DNA of 64,000 bases from Branchipolynoe longqiensis. Taxonomy: Eukaryota; Annelida; Polychaeta; Phyllodocida; Polynoidae. Positions 30,714 through 42,411 of this stretch are shown piece after piece. The stretch is taken from NCBI GenBank assembly GCA_030323885.1, contig CM059196.1, forward strand, positions 38,764,535 through 38,828,534. Reading direction: 5' to 3'. Below the pieces are notes generated by a model, which was not told the DNA's origin, made no database searches, and saw only the letters and a program-made list of their open reading frames with translations. The stretch's first letter is position 1. Every line of letters starts with the position of its first letter. The translations under genes were made by a program, and so were the position numbers.

Positions 30714-31287
30714 TATAGAAACACGGATCTGCTCGGCCGCTGTGCGCACCCCATGAGACTACAAAACTCTCCCCTTCATATCACTTGTGATGCCATTAGC
30801 CTAATCAAACCAACTCATGAATCAGTACTGAAAAGAGGAAGGAAAACTAGACACACAAATGAACAGTGAATAAGTTGTGCTTTATTGAGCAGCAACTACT
30901 GTCCATTCCCCTATGTGTGACCTAGCACCCTCACTCCTCACCTTCTGTCCACACTAGTTCTCATTACCACTTAGCCTGTATACTGAAAGCAGTGCCCACA
31001 GCCCATGGGACAGGAGTCCTATGGCTGTGGATACACTCAATTGGAATATGTGAATTTAGGTAGCATCAGACAGAGTGTCTGGGGTTCCTGCTCAAAAGTA
31101 TGTCTGCTTCACTCAAGAGCCAGGACTAGAGTGCCGGTGTTCAGGATGCCTGGAGCATCGATCCTTCATTTACATAAATGCGGTGCATCTCCCATATTTA
31201 GTGTGGTCAGTTAGTCAAGGCAGTGTAGGTGACTGGGCAGTCCCAGCGTCAGCCACTCAGGTGACCCCACAGCTGGGGGTGGGAGCC
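30714..31287 (-). mobile_element. 5' LTR of the non-autonomous LTR element, with primer-binding site
   Basis: 574-bp copy of 29119-29691. Directly after it on the minus strand is ATTGGCGACCATGACGAAG, resembling the TGGCGACC-type primer-binding site that follows retroviral and Gypsy LTRs. The pair of LTRs, PBS and single ORF define a roughly 2.2-kb element lacking polymerase genes. Flanking target duplication was not identified; similarity ends at 31287. Confidence 0.78.
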
Positions 31288-31700
31288 AACCCCCCCAGTG
31301 GAGGCAGCTACCACCCTACTCAGCTGCAGGTGCCACCCTGAGTGTATATGCAAATAAGGCTGAGGCTGGGCCTTCCTTATGGACACAGGGGTGAACCAGC
31401 AGTTGTATACAGTTACATTCATATATATATATCCATATATATAGACCAAGCACGTCCCTCCTTGGTGATGGTACATGCCTAGAACTACACATAGGAAATT
31501 TCCACCCCTTGGGCAGCTTCCCCTAGAACACCCTGAACTGGTTCTTATATACACAGCTCCTCCCTAATCCTAGGCAGCATTCAGGACATATCTTTCCCTA
31601 TGCTATATCATGTCATACTATGAGTATGGCATCCTTGCTTCTTAGTTTACATAACATTGTCCCCACACTGTCATTCAAGAATAAAGATGCTCGCTGCTAA
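31288..31700. other. No gene recognised
   Basis: Mixed DNA with a short (AT) run near 31422. It could contain additional upstream LTR sequence, but has no second copy here. Confidence 0.5.
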
Positions 31701-31850
31701 TATATAATTCTTAAACCGAAAATCCGTATATTTTTACAATTGGTTTAACCGAGCTTTGGCTTTGACTTGGCTTTGGCAAAAACGTGGGTGCATTATGAAT
31801 GTAATATACAATGTATGTGGACCCTGTGAATATTGTTTTTTATGTATATA

Positions 31851-32024
31851 TAGTATAACCCCGTTAAAACAAGCTCGGCTAAACCAAACGTTTGGTTAAT
31901 CCAAACTTTGTTGTAACCAACTTTTTTAATATGATAAATGGTAGTATTTTGCTGGGCCACCAAAAAAAGTTTGGATTAACCGATCGTTTGGTTTAGCCGA
32001 GCTTGGTTTAATGGGGTTATACTG
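31851..32024. mobile_element. Short MITE with long TIRs (AGTATAACCCCGTTAAA)
   Basis: About 174 bp. The left TIR AGTATAACCCCGTTAAAACA and then AGCTCGGCTAAACCAAACG are mirrored at the right end almost perfectly over about 40 bp, flanked by TA. A related truncated end (AGTATAACCCTGTTAAACCA) lies at 29056. Confidence 0.88.
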
Positions 32025-32224
32025 TATATATACATATGTAATGCATAGTGCATTATGTGAGTATAAAGGCACGGACGTGAATAATTTTTATTGTATATAA
32101 TTATGTTATTATTCTCTTCAATGCGTCCTTGACCTGTTGACGCAACCCATGTGACTGGTGGCGCCGCCATCGGGCTTCCTCGTCACTAACAGTCGTGCCC
32201 GATTGTCAGTGGCACCAGAGGATT

Positions 32225-32910
32225 TGTCTTCTTTTTTTTTGTTTAAGGTAACTGGAGATATACCTTTGGGAGAGAATATACTTACTCATATTTAATTCCG
32301 ATACTAGTGCACTTATTAGGCATTTGCTTCTAGGTTTGTTTGTTTGTTGTTGTTGTACGTCCTAGCAACATCTAAGGTCATATCAGGACAGGTACCGACT
32401 TGTGACAGTATGCACTCATGGTCATTTTATAGTGCTGCCCCACTGGGAAATAAGGCCACCGGCACCATGACCCAATATCCCACTCAGTCACATTATTCTG
32501 ACACCGAGCTAACCAGCCCTTGCCCTATCCTAATAATGCCGAGCAGCAGGCTAGGAAGCGACAAGTATCAATTTTTAAGTCATTGGGTTTGACTCGACCG
32601 GGAACCGAACTCGCGAACTCCCGATCTCCCGCATGTGAGGCCTGTGCTCTACCGATTCGGCCACCGCGCCCGGTCTTTGCTTCTAGGAATACCAAGACGA
32701 TTTAATAGAACTTGATATTGTTGAAGCCTATTGTGTATGTCCAACATTTCACTGTCCATGTCAAAAGTACTTCAGCACGTTTTCATTTCAAATATCTCAA
32801 AAGTTAGCCAATTCCACTAACTGTTTCTTAAACCTAAAGGAAACTAGATTATAATGATCAGACTAATATATTTATCTAAATATGGCAGAAAGTCGAAGCC
32901 ATTGGACAAC
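32225..32910. mobile_element. MITE-1 copy interrupted by SINE-A
   Basis: Left part (GATACTAGTGCACTTATTAGG) at about 32295-32334 and right part (GAAGCCTATTGTGTATGTCC, GCCATTGGACAACAACAG) at 32676-32910 are MITE-1 halves separated by the SINE at 32335-32675. Confidence 0.7.
32335..32675 (-). mobile_element. SINE-A with 12-bp target-site duplication
   Basis: Full reversed SINE-A from a TTTGTTTGTTTGTTGTTG tail to GGCCACCGCGCCCGGTC head. TTTGCTTCTAGG occurs at both 32323-32334 and 32676-32687, a clear target-site duplication showing retroposition into a MITE-1. Confidence 0.93.
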
Positions 32911-33529
32911 AACAGTACAACAACAAATAGGTTTCAGAACTCATAGATATGTATAAATACGATTGCGTAATTGGAGTTTAATTTCTATCAACATATAAGG
33001 GAATATAATTGCGCTATTCAAAAGGGATAGTGCATAAAACCGGTGCCATACACTAAGATGTTGTATTGCTGGAACCATGAGGGAATATCCCACTCAGTCA
33101 GTAATGCAGTGAACCCCAGTTATAACATGCCCTGATTTAACGCGAATTCTGATATAAAGTGATGATTCTTTGTACCCAGAATTTCTTATTTCAAAGGTAA
33201 ATTCATTAAACTGAACCCTGATTTAGCGCAACCCTGCTGTTTTTGCGATGATATTTGATGGACCCTAGCGATCGCATCCTAATGTGGTTTTACTATATAC
33301 CAAAGGTACATAATTTAATGAATGCGTACTATTTTTTAACCAAAACCACTTTGATTAGATGCCATCGATCCAACTTTGGTGCTTTAAAACCCCACTCCCT
33401 GAATAAAAATGTACACTGTATAAAAGGGCATGTTGAGTCAATTTAAAAGAACATGCTACTCCTGAAACCTATGGTGTCCCTGCATTTCGGTGTGCATGCC
33501 AAAAGTAATTTTAAAACATGGCTTCGAAC

Positions 33530-33625
33530 CCTAGCTGAGTCAAACCATGGGCTCAAAAACCGATAGGATATCACTACCTAGCCTGCTGCTCTGCATTACG
33601 AGGATAGGGACAATACTTGTATAAT
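33530..33625 (+). mobile_element. SINE-A fragment
   Basis: CTTCGAACCCTAGCTGAGTC and the following body block, diverged. Confidence 0.6.
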
Positions 33626-34019
33626 TAGGAAGATCAATTGTCAACGATTGAATTTCCCCCTACTTTATCAACGATTATATAATGCTCATCACTGACCAGC
33701 CCTCTGACGGCAGTGACAAGAACTAATATTGTGGGTAGCAGCTCACCGTGCAGCATGCTCTACGGAAAAGGTCTCCTACAGGATTACCATCATCAACCTG
33801 CCCTCTGGTGGCATTGGCGATAACTAATGGTGTGGGCAGCATCTCAATATAAATGCTCCACAGAAAGGGTAAATTGATAGTAACTAAGTGTAAGTATTTG
33901 CGATCGGAAGATCAGTGGTTCGATCTTGAAAAGAAAAGTGGCATCGTGGGTCGTAGCCTTTGATTGCGCTCCTGCCATCTTTTATCTTAAAACCATTTAA
34001 CATCTAAGGACAGTAGTAG
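33626..34019. other. No gene recognised; diverged copies of the 19.2-kb repeat
   Basis: CAGCCCTCTGACGGCAGTG (33698) and CCTGCCCTCTGGTGGCAT (33797) are related to the repeats at 19243-19345 in reverse. Confidence 0.5.
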
Positions 34020-34205
34020 TGTGCATTTACTTCTCACGTAAGGAGCCACGTAGTCAGGTAGGTATGGATGGATAGGGTGGTGTGATCAGGTAGTGTAATG
34101 GTTAGAAGACTAGGCCAGGAGTGAAAGAAGTGTGGGTTCGAATCCTGCTATAAATGCAATATTTCCCCTTTTTATCACGCCCACGACAATACTAAGGTAT
34201 ATTTT
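34020..34205 (+). mobile_element. SINE-C copy
   Basis: GTGTAATGGTTAGAAGACTA (A-box-like) and TGTGGGTTCGAATCCTGC (B box), followed by GCAATATTTCCC. The same family occurs at 48.65 and 48.97 kb. Confidence 0.75.
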
Positions 34206-35375
34206 TAGTTTCACTGTTTCTCTAAGTAATACACACATATATATATATTTATATATGTTTACTCCAGATATAAAACTATGTAGAATGCGAGTAGCTCACA
34301 TCCTTGATCGAATTGGGACAAGACACCGTTCACTTACAAAGCATAGAAACGACTATATCATTACATATTATGTATATATCATATGCCTTCGTTGGTTTGA
34401 TTGATTGATTGGTGGTTGCTTTACGCCCTGTCAGCAGCAGTTCACGGCGAGAAATGTTTGTTTTTGTTCAAACCATCGCCCCTACATGTAAAAGCATACA
34501 ATCAATTGTGTGTCAATGGACACTCATGAATTTTGTAAACTCACAATCATAATAGTTTCTGGTCAAGCTAAATAAAATTCTAAATGATAGTATTATAGTA
34601 AATAAAGTGTGTTTTAATGTCAGTGGGGACAGATATCCAATACATTCAGGGGGAGGCTCCCCCTTGATCCGAAAAACGTCTTGTAAAATTTTCCGATATT
34701 TGAGATATGGGATATGGAGAACTACTATATAATAAATTGCAAATGGTCTATATAATGGTAGATGGTATGTAAAACCAAAGGAATATAATGTATATGTGGA
34801 GTTGGTGATGAATTACTAATTAAAGATAGAAATTGTCTATCAATATAGATAGAGAGGGTCACTTCTTGACCTGAGAGAAGGTCACTTCTTGACTTGTGAG
34901 AGAGTCTTTGGAACTCTCCTCACATACCCCCTCCCCTCCAAGTGTTATTTATGGATCACTGCACACCAGACATAACAGGGCACTGTAGCCAGACCTAACC
35001 ATGCCATGGTTACAAAGATATTGAACCCTCATTGGTGGATAGAAGAATGCCTGTTAGTGATTGGAAGACTTCATCATGTGATCACCACCATCTTGTTTCC
35101 TGAAATTATATATACAATAAATGAAGGAGTCTAACTCTCCTACCTTTCACTCTATATCTACTTTCCTTCCTTGCCTGTAGTGATTTCCTATTAGCCTATC
35201 TACACCACTCAAACTGCCAGCCGTCGACTTTACAGTGTGGCCTTCGTTGGTAGTTACCGGCTTTCACACCAGATGGAAGCACCTAACGTAGCAGTTACTC
35301 TGAATCGCACACACTGAATACTGTCGTGTCTCCGCTACTAGGTGGCAGTGCTGTCCTATGCTAGAGTTGCAGAAC
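34206..35375. other. No gene recognised; possible solo LTR at ~34935-35236
   Basis: AT-rich DNA. TGTTATTTATGGATCACTGC to GACTTTACA with a TATATATACAATAAATG core could be a solo LTR (TG...CA ends, TATA, polyadenylation signal), but no target duplication is seen. Confidence 0.35.
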
Positions 35376-35377
35376 AC

Positions 35378-35520
35378 TCCTCCGAGTGTCAGGATAATGT
35401 GACTGGGTGGGACATCAGGTCATGGTGCCGGCAGTCTGATTTCTCAGTGGGGCAACACTATAAAGTCACCATGAGTGTGCGCTGTGACAAGCCGGTGCAC
35501 GCCCTGGTATGGTCTAGGGC
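35378..35520 (+). mobile_element. SINE-A fragment
   Basis: GTGTCAGGATAATGTGACTG through GTGGGGCAACACTATAAAGT; head and tail lost, followed by a C-rich tract at 35525-35670. Confidence 0.8.
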
Positions 35521-35887
35521 TCTTAGGCTGCCTTTTTCCTTCCTACCCCCCTCCCACTTCCCCCTTCCCCCTTCCCGCTCCCCACACGCATCCCCCTCCC
35601 CCCTCCCGCTTCCCCCCACCCCCTCCCCCCACTTCCCCCCTCCCCCCCCACTTCCCCCCTCCCCCCCCCAAATTCTCTGACTACTACCCATCGGAAGCCA
35701 ACTCCCGACCACATGGGACCCTTTTCAGCGGTGCCCATACAGTCCTGCAGATTTGCAGCCTTCAGCGCACCAATGCGACTGAAAACTCCGCAAAAACAAA
35801 AACACTCCTCCGCGGGGTAGTGTGTGACTTTCAAATAACTGTTACTTCAGACCAAACTCCCCTTTCCGCTATACTCTATGTATTTAC

Positions 35888-36165
35888 AGGGCGCGGTGGA
35901 CGAATCGGTAGAGCGCTAGCCTCGAGTGCGGGAAATCGGGAGTTTGGTTCCTGGTGGGGACAAACCAATGACTTATAAAATTGACACAAGTTGCTTCCTG
36001 GCCGGGCGCTCGATATTGATAGGATAGGGCTAGGGCTGGCTGGCTAGATCAGTGTCAGGATAACATGACTAAGTGGGATATTGGGTCATAGGGCTGGTGG
36101 CCTGATTTCGCAGTGGGGCAGCACTATGAGGTTGCCATGAGTGCGCACTGTCACAATTCAGGTCA
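35888..36165 (+). mobile_element. SINE-A copy
   Basis: GGGCGCGGTGGACGAATCGG head with A-box-like sequence, GGGAGTTTGGTTCCTGG B-box region, and full body to GTGCGCACTGTCACAA. Confidence 0.88.
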
Positions 36166-36195
36166 CCTATATCATGAAAAGCAGCATACAGTCTA

Positions 36196-36823
36196 TAGCC
36201 TTGTTCACACACACAACTTTAGGCCAAACTAGATAAGGCGAACTAGATGAGGCGAACTAGGCGTGAAAGTGAGTCCTGTCCACACATGCAGTACTTGGGG
36301 CAGTTTAAGGCAGAAATCGATATCTGCGCATGAGCAAGTCCATACTAACCAGCGCCAGTTTTGATTAGTCGACGTCGCCACGAGAGAGTGTGGGTTCGAC
36401 CTAGATATGTATCGACTGAATCGTATTGTTTTGCAATGATCAAAACTTCTGCTGGGCAGTGAAAACCTAAAAATAAATGATGAAAAAAATATCTGTGCAC
36501 AGCTAGCAGTTTCATAGACCAAATTATATAATATGCGCTTTTGATCGACCGGAAAATCAACAAACTCAGGTCTCGACTGCGCATGCGTGTGACGTGCTTA
36601 AGCCGCCTCAAGTAAACCGCTGCCATCCACACAAGCAAGATGGGCCGACTTAAGCTAGTTCGCTTCATCTAGACTACCTTGCTAGGCGGTCTACTTGAGG
36701 CGAACTAAATGAGGCAACTTAGCCCTAATTCACTTCAGCGTAGCGTCCACACGACCAATATGAGTCAAACTAGACAAGGCGAACTAGTTGAGGCAACTTA
36801 AAGCCTGTGTGTGAACAGGGCTT
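36196..36823. mobile_element. TIR element with TTCACACACA termini
   Basis: Left AGCCTTGTTCACACACACAA and reversed right AAGCCCTGTTCACACACAGG form TIRs. The interior is rich in GAGGCGAACTAG repeats near both ends in mirrored sense. About 628 bp, non-coding. Confidence 0.7.
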
Positions 36824-37097
36824 ATGTGTAAGAAACCCACATTTTAGTGGTCGAGTATTCCCTGGCGTGATGCATAAGTAGGTCACATGTTTCATAACTA
36901 GGTCACGTCTGCTTTCCGTCTTAACTTCTCTGATAGTGCTGCCGGCACCACATATCATGGTCGTGAGTGCCCACAAAGCCTTACACTCTGGTATAGTCCT
37001 ATGGCGCCTCCCTTCCACCTTATCTCAATTCAACACACCCACACCGCCCCGCGGCTGCCTCTGCTTCATGTGGTCATCTTCTTTACTCACACAACGG

Positions 37098-37425
37098 ATG
37101 CGGTGGCTGAATCAGGCAGAGCGCAGGCTTCCCGTGCGGAAGATCGGGAGATCGATTCCCAGTCGAGGCAAAACAATGACTTATAAAATTGATACTTGTC
37201 GCTTCCTAGCCTGGCGCTCAGCATTCATAGGATAGGGTTTGGACTGGTTAGTTCAGTGTCAGGATAATGTGACTGGGTGGGATATTGGGCCATGGTGTAG
37301 GTGGCCTGATTTCCCAGTGGGGCAGCACTATAAAGTTGTCATGAGTGTGCACTGTCACAAGTAAGTACCCTTCCTAATATCAATTTAGATGTTGCCAGGA
37401 TGTAAAACTCCAATAACCGACCAAC
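37098..37425 (+). mobile_element. SINE-A, full-length copy
   Basis: GATGCGGTGGCTGAATCAGG head, GGGAGATCGATTCCCAGTCG B box, complete body and GATGTTGCCAGGATGTAAAA tail. Confidence 0.9.
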
Positions 37426-37639
37426 AATCTTTACTCACAGACACCTGCCGTCATAGTGTCCTTCCAGCAGGCCCTCATGTGTGTGATAGGCGGTTGGGTT
37501 TTATGGTGTTTTATTTGTTTTTCTAACAACCGAGGGTTACCTCGAGGGACCAGTAATGCGCTACCGAAAGCCAGCCATGTTATTGTACATATTCGACTGG
37601 GCTTTCTATATGCACATCAAAACATTTCTTTACAAATTC

Positions 37640-38035
37640 CTATTCGACTGGGACTAGAAGTGGGTTTCTATATGTATGATTCAAATCTGTCTTGTGGCTC
37701 CATTCATAAGGTCACATGGTGTATTTCAAGATGGTATGGAAAGGTTGAAAGATTCAGTTGCTTCAGCCAATCAGAGCTGTTCTTTTCGATTGCAAATGGC
37801 TTCCCTCTATGGGGCCAGCCATTTGCAAGGGAAATTAACAGCTCTGATTGTTTCTTTTCGATTGCAAATGGCCACCCCCATACAGGGCAGCCATTTGCAA
37901 TGGAAGAGAACAGCTCTGATTGGCTGAAACCATTGAAGCCATTTGACTGGTCCTCTTTGCATTCAAAACCTAGTTCACTGCGCAGGTGGGTGGAGCCTAA
38001 ATTTTGCAGATGGAAAGGTCCCAGTCGAATGCCTC
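37640..38035. mobile_element. Foldback element with two inner hairpins
   Basis: Outer ends ATTCGACTGGGAC (left) and its reverse complement (right, GTCCCAGTCGAAT). Inside, AATCAGAGCTGTTC followed by GATTGCAAATGGC is mirrored by GCCATTTGCAAGGG and AACAGCTCTGATTG at 37822-37850, and the motif pair is repeated once more to 37925. Two consecutive hairpins of ~90 bp result. Confidence 0.75.
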
Positions 38036-38047
38036 CATTGACATGCA

Positions 38048-38575
38048 TGGTTGGTTATTGGAGTTTTACGTCTTGGCAACATCTGAGTGCGGACACTGAC
38101 TTGTGACAGTGCATACTCATGGTGACTTTATAGTGCTGCACCACTGGGAGACCAGGCCGCCTGCACAATTATATTTACACCGCAAACCCCGCCGCCTTCC
38201 CCTCTCCTCCACGATTCGTCTAAAGGAAGTCATAAAAATGTATTTGCGATCAATCCTTCAAGATTGTAATAATTGATGTAAGCGTCAAAACCAGTCTGTA
38301 TGCAATCGAATAATCCCAGGAAATCCTAAGGTGCTTAAGCTCCTAAGGCCATATCAGGACGGGTACCGACTTGTAACAGTGGCCACTGTTGTGGACTTTA
38401 CAGTGCTGCCCCACTGGGACACCAGGTCACCCGCACCATAACAGATATCCCAGTCACATTATCCTGATACTGTGCTAACCAGCATTATAAAGTCACTATC
38501 ACAAGTTGGTACCCATCCAGATATGACCTTAGATGTTGCCAGAATGTAAAACTCCAACAACCAGCCAACCAACCC
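38048..38575 (-). mobile_element. Two SINE-A fragments
   Basis: Reversed SINE-A 3' parts at 38048-38165 and 38335-38475, plus a forward tail-like piece at 38480-38570 ending in AACTCCAACAACCAGCC. Confidence 0.65.
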
Positions 38576-38767
38576 ATTGCGTGCCAATTGGGAAAATCCC
38601 ATCGGAGTAACTAACTGGCTGTGCAGCTAGTCGGCTAAGGCACCAATCAATGAGCTCACTCTGTAAGCCGCGCATGCGCACTCGGCGGCGCGCAGCCTCT
38701 ACTTGACTCTGTCGGAATTGAAGGGGACTTGCACACAGTACGTCACGATGAAGTGGGTGGGTGGGTT

Positions 38768-39097
38768 GGTTGGTTGTTGGAGTTTACGTCCTGGCAACAT
38801 CTATGGTCATATGTGACAGCGCGCACTCATGGTGACAGTGCACATTCATGGTGACTTTATAGTGCTGCCCCACTGGGAAATCAGGCTGGTGGCACCATGA
38901 TCTGATATCCAACTCAGACACATTATCCTGACACTGAGCTAACCAGTCCTTGCCCTATCCTATTAATGCCGAGCGCCAGGATTGATAGCGACAAGTAGCA
39001 ATTGTAGCAGTCATTGGTTTGACTCGACGTAGAATCAAATGCGAGATCTCCCGCACGCGAGGCACACGCTTTACCGACTCGGCCACCGCGCCCGGTC
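38768..39097 (-). mobile_element. SINE-A copy with internal duplication
   Basis: Reversed full copy. GCGCACTCATGGTGACAGTG and GCACATTCATGGTGACTTTA show a short internal duplication; the head GGCCACCGCGCCCGGTCGG ends it. Confidence 0.88.
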
Positions 39098-39444
39098 GGT
39101 GGGTGGGTGAAAGTACCAGCGAGCGTGACATGCATGCAGGGGTGCCAAGTAGATAAGAGGGTAACGCTAAGTAGGGAGATATCCTTAATACGCAAACTGT
39201 AAATAGCGTGAAATCGCTGGGGAATTTTGGTGAAAAATATGCGTAAAAAATATTTTGTTGAACAAGCTAAAATGATTCTTTGATCTGAGCTTACAAATTA
39301 AAAGCGGGAGATCGGGAGACAGGGCAGGGCTTATTTTGCTATATTTCAGGGAGATCTCCTGTCATCTCAGGAGACTTGGCAACTCTGTGTATGACATGGA
39401 GGAGGGGGTGGGGTGTAAGGTCAGTTGATTTTTTTTTTTTTTTT

Positions 39445-39675
39445 TTGGTCCATTAGTTGTTTAAGCAGGGGAAATTTCAGTCATAGACGACTGGTCTTCC
39501 TCATTCCACTGCTGGTCGATAGAAAGCTCGAGCCTACACTTTTACCGACCCAAGGGATTGTTAACCTCCCACACCACATAAACAAGGTATGAGAGCAACC
39601 GGCCTTTGATGACGCTGTAAGTTATACACAGCGGTGGAAATCCAAATTGGCAGAGCTGGGGGCACGGGGAACTTA
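39445..39675 (-). mobile_element. SINE-B copy
   Basis: SINE-B is a second tRNA-derived family. Its reverse reads TTAGTTGTTTAAGCAGGGG, CTTTTACCGACCCAAGGGAT and GCCTTTGATGACGCTGTAAG. The poly(T) at 39430 is its reversed A tail. The tRNA head is missing here. Confidence 0.8.
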
Positions 39676-40119
39676 ACGGTGCTTATCATTGAGCATTATC
39701 CGATTTTTAATATTGTATTGCTCTAAATGTAGGTTGATTTATGAGAAAATAATATGTTCTCAGTGTCAGGGGTCACAAACTCTTCCGGATGTGTGACACA
39801 GAGTAGAGTGATTTATTAAATACATATGGACTGATCAACTATGACATATTACTTTATCATATTGGCTTTTTTACCTTGCGACGGAGCTCGGCCCAGGTTT
39901 GTTCTATTGGCACTGTCAACATATTTAATTCAGAGGAATAAAAACATTTGAACCAATAAAAAGGAAAAACATTGATTAAACCCAATGCGGTTATTGAAAA
40001 GTCAACAATGAGGGATTACCATGAATATTGGCATTACATTAAATGATATTATATAGCATGAAATGGAGAGGGGAATAACACTAAAGTCAATCGTTTATTG
40101 GATAAAGCCTTATTTCCTT

Positions 40120-40200
40120 CTCGTTTTTTTGTACATTAGTTGCTTAAGCTGGTAAAATTTCAATGGCGGACCATTGGTCTTCCCCATACCTCTATCCTTG
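40120..40200 (-). mobile_element. SINE-B 3' fragment
   Basis: ACATTAGTTGCTTAAGCTGG through CATTGGTCTTCCCCA. Confidence 0.65.
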
Positions 40201-40227
40201 TACAGTGCGGGTTATGTCTATTTTAAG

Positions 40228-40325
40228 TTGTTGCTAGGAAGCGACAAGTATAAATTCTTAAGTCATTGGCTTGATTCGACCAGGGTTCGAACCTACGATC
40301 CCACGATCTACCAACACGCTCTAAC
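40228..40325 (-). mobile_element. SINE-A head fragment
   Basis: GCGACAAGTATAAATTCTTAAG and CAGGGTTCGAACCTACGATC in reverse orientation. Confidence 0.7.
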
Positions 40326-40369
40326 TCATTATAAAAACTCGTAAGCTGTTAAAGTCGTGGTAGGGGGGT

Positions 40370-40510
40370 TACAAATGAATAGGAAATATTACACCCTAGA
40401 TCCGGTACTCGAACCCACATGTCTGCCATTCCAGGACTAGCATCCTAACCATAAGCTGTCTGCTGCAATTTGACTACTCTCATCTACCTGTGTATGTGGT
40501 ATTTCATCTG
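40370..40510 (-). mobile_element. SINE-C copy
   Basis: Reversed SINE-C with AGGAAATATTACACCCTAGA, ACTCGAACCCACATGTC (B box reversed) and TACCTGTGTATGTGG. Confidence 0.6.
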
Positions 40511-40549
40511 GGGAGATGAGTGCACCTCACTATAGATGTATATACATGT

Positions 40550-40885
40550 TTGTATGTTGGAGATTTACATACTGGCAACATCTCAGGTCATGTTAAGACG
40601 GGTACCGACTAGTATTAGTAACAGTGTGCGCTCATGATGAATTTAGTGTGCTCCCCCACTGGGAGATCAGGCTGCTGGAACCATGACCTGATTTCCCACT
40701 CATTCACATTATCCTGATACTGAGCTAACCAGTTCTTGCCCTCTCCTAGTAATGCCATGGGCCAAGCTAGGTAGCGACAAGTATCAATTTTGTACGTGAT
40801 CTGTTTGAGCCAATCACAAAGCAAACTCCTGACCTTCCGCACGGGAAGCATGCGCTCTACCGATTCGGGCACCGCGTCCGTATGT
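40550..40885 (-). mobile_element. SINE-A copy
   Basis: Reversed copy from GTTGGAGATTTACATACTGG to ACCGATTCGGGCACCGCGTC. Confidence 0.85.
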
Positions 40886-40959
40886 GTATATAGCGATATA
40901 GCGATATGGTAGACAGGAAGTGTGAACACTTATTTGTCTATCATTTTTTTGTTTTTTGT

Positions 40960-41275
40960 TTTTTTTTGTTACATTAGTTGTCCCAAGCAGGGGAAATCCC
41001 AGTCACAGACGACTGGTCTTCCCCACTCCACTGCTGGTCGAGAGAAAGCCCAAGCCTACACTTTTACCGACCCAAGGGATTTTTAACCTCCCACACCACA
41101 GAGACATGGTATGAGAGCAACCAGCCTTTGATGACGCTGTAAGTTATACACAGCGGTGGAAATCCAAATTGGCACAGCTGGGGGCATAGGGAATCGAACC
41201 ACCGACCCTCAGATTAGGAGTCTGACCTAGAAAAAAGTCAGACACTCTAACCACTCTGCCACAGAGAACGCCACT
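40960..41275 (-). mobile_element. SINE-B, full-length copy
   Basis: Reversed, complete: poly(T) at 40945-40970, then the body, then GGGAATCGAACCACCGACCC (B box reversed) and CTCTAACCACTCTGCCACAG (A box reversed). Confidence 0.88.
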
Positions 41276-41794
41276 ATATAGAAGATGAATCAAGATAAGA
41301 GACATATGGCTCTGGCATTGCCCCTCATCTAGTGGAGCCAATCCTAGAACAGAGAGAGATATGTTCTTCTAAGGTTAATTTATTAATTTGTTTTAATGGC
41401 GCCTCCTCCAGTGCACACCTTTTTCGCAGCGTCGCAGGCTGCGTTCGCTTCACTGCGCATGCAGTGCGCAACGAGATCGATTGATTGATTGGCACAAGGC
41501 GGTGTCTGGTGGTGTCAATGCTGGTTAGGCAAAGCTTCAGCTAAACGCCCGGCCTGAAGCCGTAGGGCGAGTGTGGCTAGCGGATCGCCGACCATTCCCG
41601 CCAAAGGACGCGTTTTGGTTGAAGGTGCTGAAGGGTTTAATTGTTATTACATGTATATAGAAAGTCTTTTTTTAAAACTTACTGACCTTATTTTAATCCA
41701 CAGTGTTTTCACATTATTTCGGTCTGCATGTTGATGTGCAGTGCATATAAAGACACATAAAATGTAGCGGAATGGTATGGGGAATTATGAGTAG
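41276..41794. other. No gene recognised
   Basis: GC-richer patch at 41410-41620 including GCATGCAGTGCGCAACGAG and a GATTGATTGATTGGCA motif; no coding signal. Confidence 0.5.
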
Positions 41795-41795
41795 G

Positions 41796-42178
41796 CAAAG
41801 ACCCTATAATACTAAGACGGCTCACTCCCTATCTCTCCCATGGTAATCTAAATTTCGGAGTGCCACCTTGTGGTGAGTTTGATCAGCCCAGCTGCTGGTT
41901 GGTGTTTCACATATAAACACATACAATTATATGATACATGAGATAGGTAAGTATGAATACGCATCAATATGAAATTGCTATGAACAAATACACATCATCG
42001 TCAGCATCATCATCAGCATTGCCATCATCACACATCTTTCAAATTCATATATACATTTATACATATAATATAGCACCTGTTTAACCAAGAGAACAGCCAG
42101 CGCACCAAGTGGTGGGTTTGATCATTTTGATTACACAGTACAGGCTGAGTGAGTTGTCTTAGTATTATAGGGTCTTTG
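41796..42178. mobile_element. 383-bp MITE with ~31-bp TIRs
   Basis: Left CAAAGACCCTATAATACTAA, then GACGGCTCACTC, is matched in reverse at the right end with GACAACTCACTC. The inside has ATC-rich microsatellite sequence near 41995 and two CACCTTGTGGTGAG / CACCAAGTGGTGGG dyads. Left flank AGTAGG and right flank AGTAGG are similar. Confidence 0.85.
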
Positions 42179-42411
42179 TAGTAGGTTTGTAAATGATGAC
42201 ACATATATTTCCGGTCATCGGTGTGCTATGATATATTCAGCTTTTTGTAGCCAGCCATATACATGTAATAGCAAGAGGGTTACCGAGTGAGGCGACGGAG
42301 GCACACATTTGAGTCACGATATCTGTCAAGTTTCCAGGGGGAATTCTCTGCAGATTCGCGCGTGCACTGAAGAAGGGAGGGGAGGGTAAAGCAGTGTGTG
42401 TGTATGCTGGT

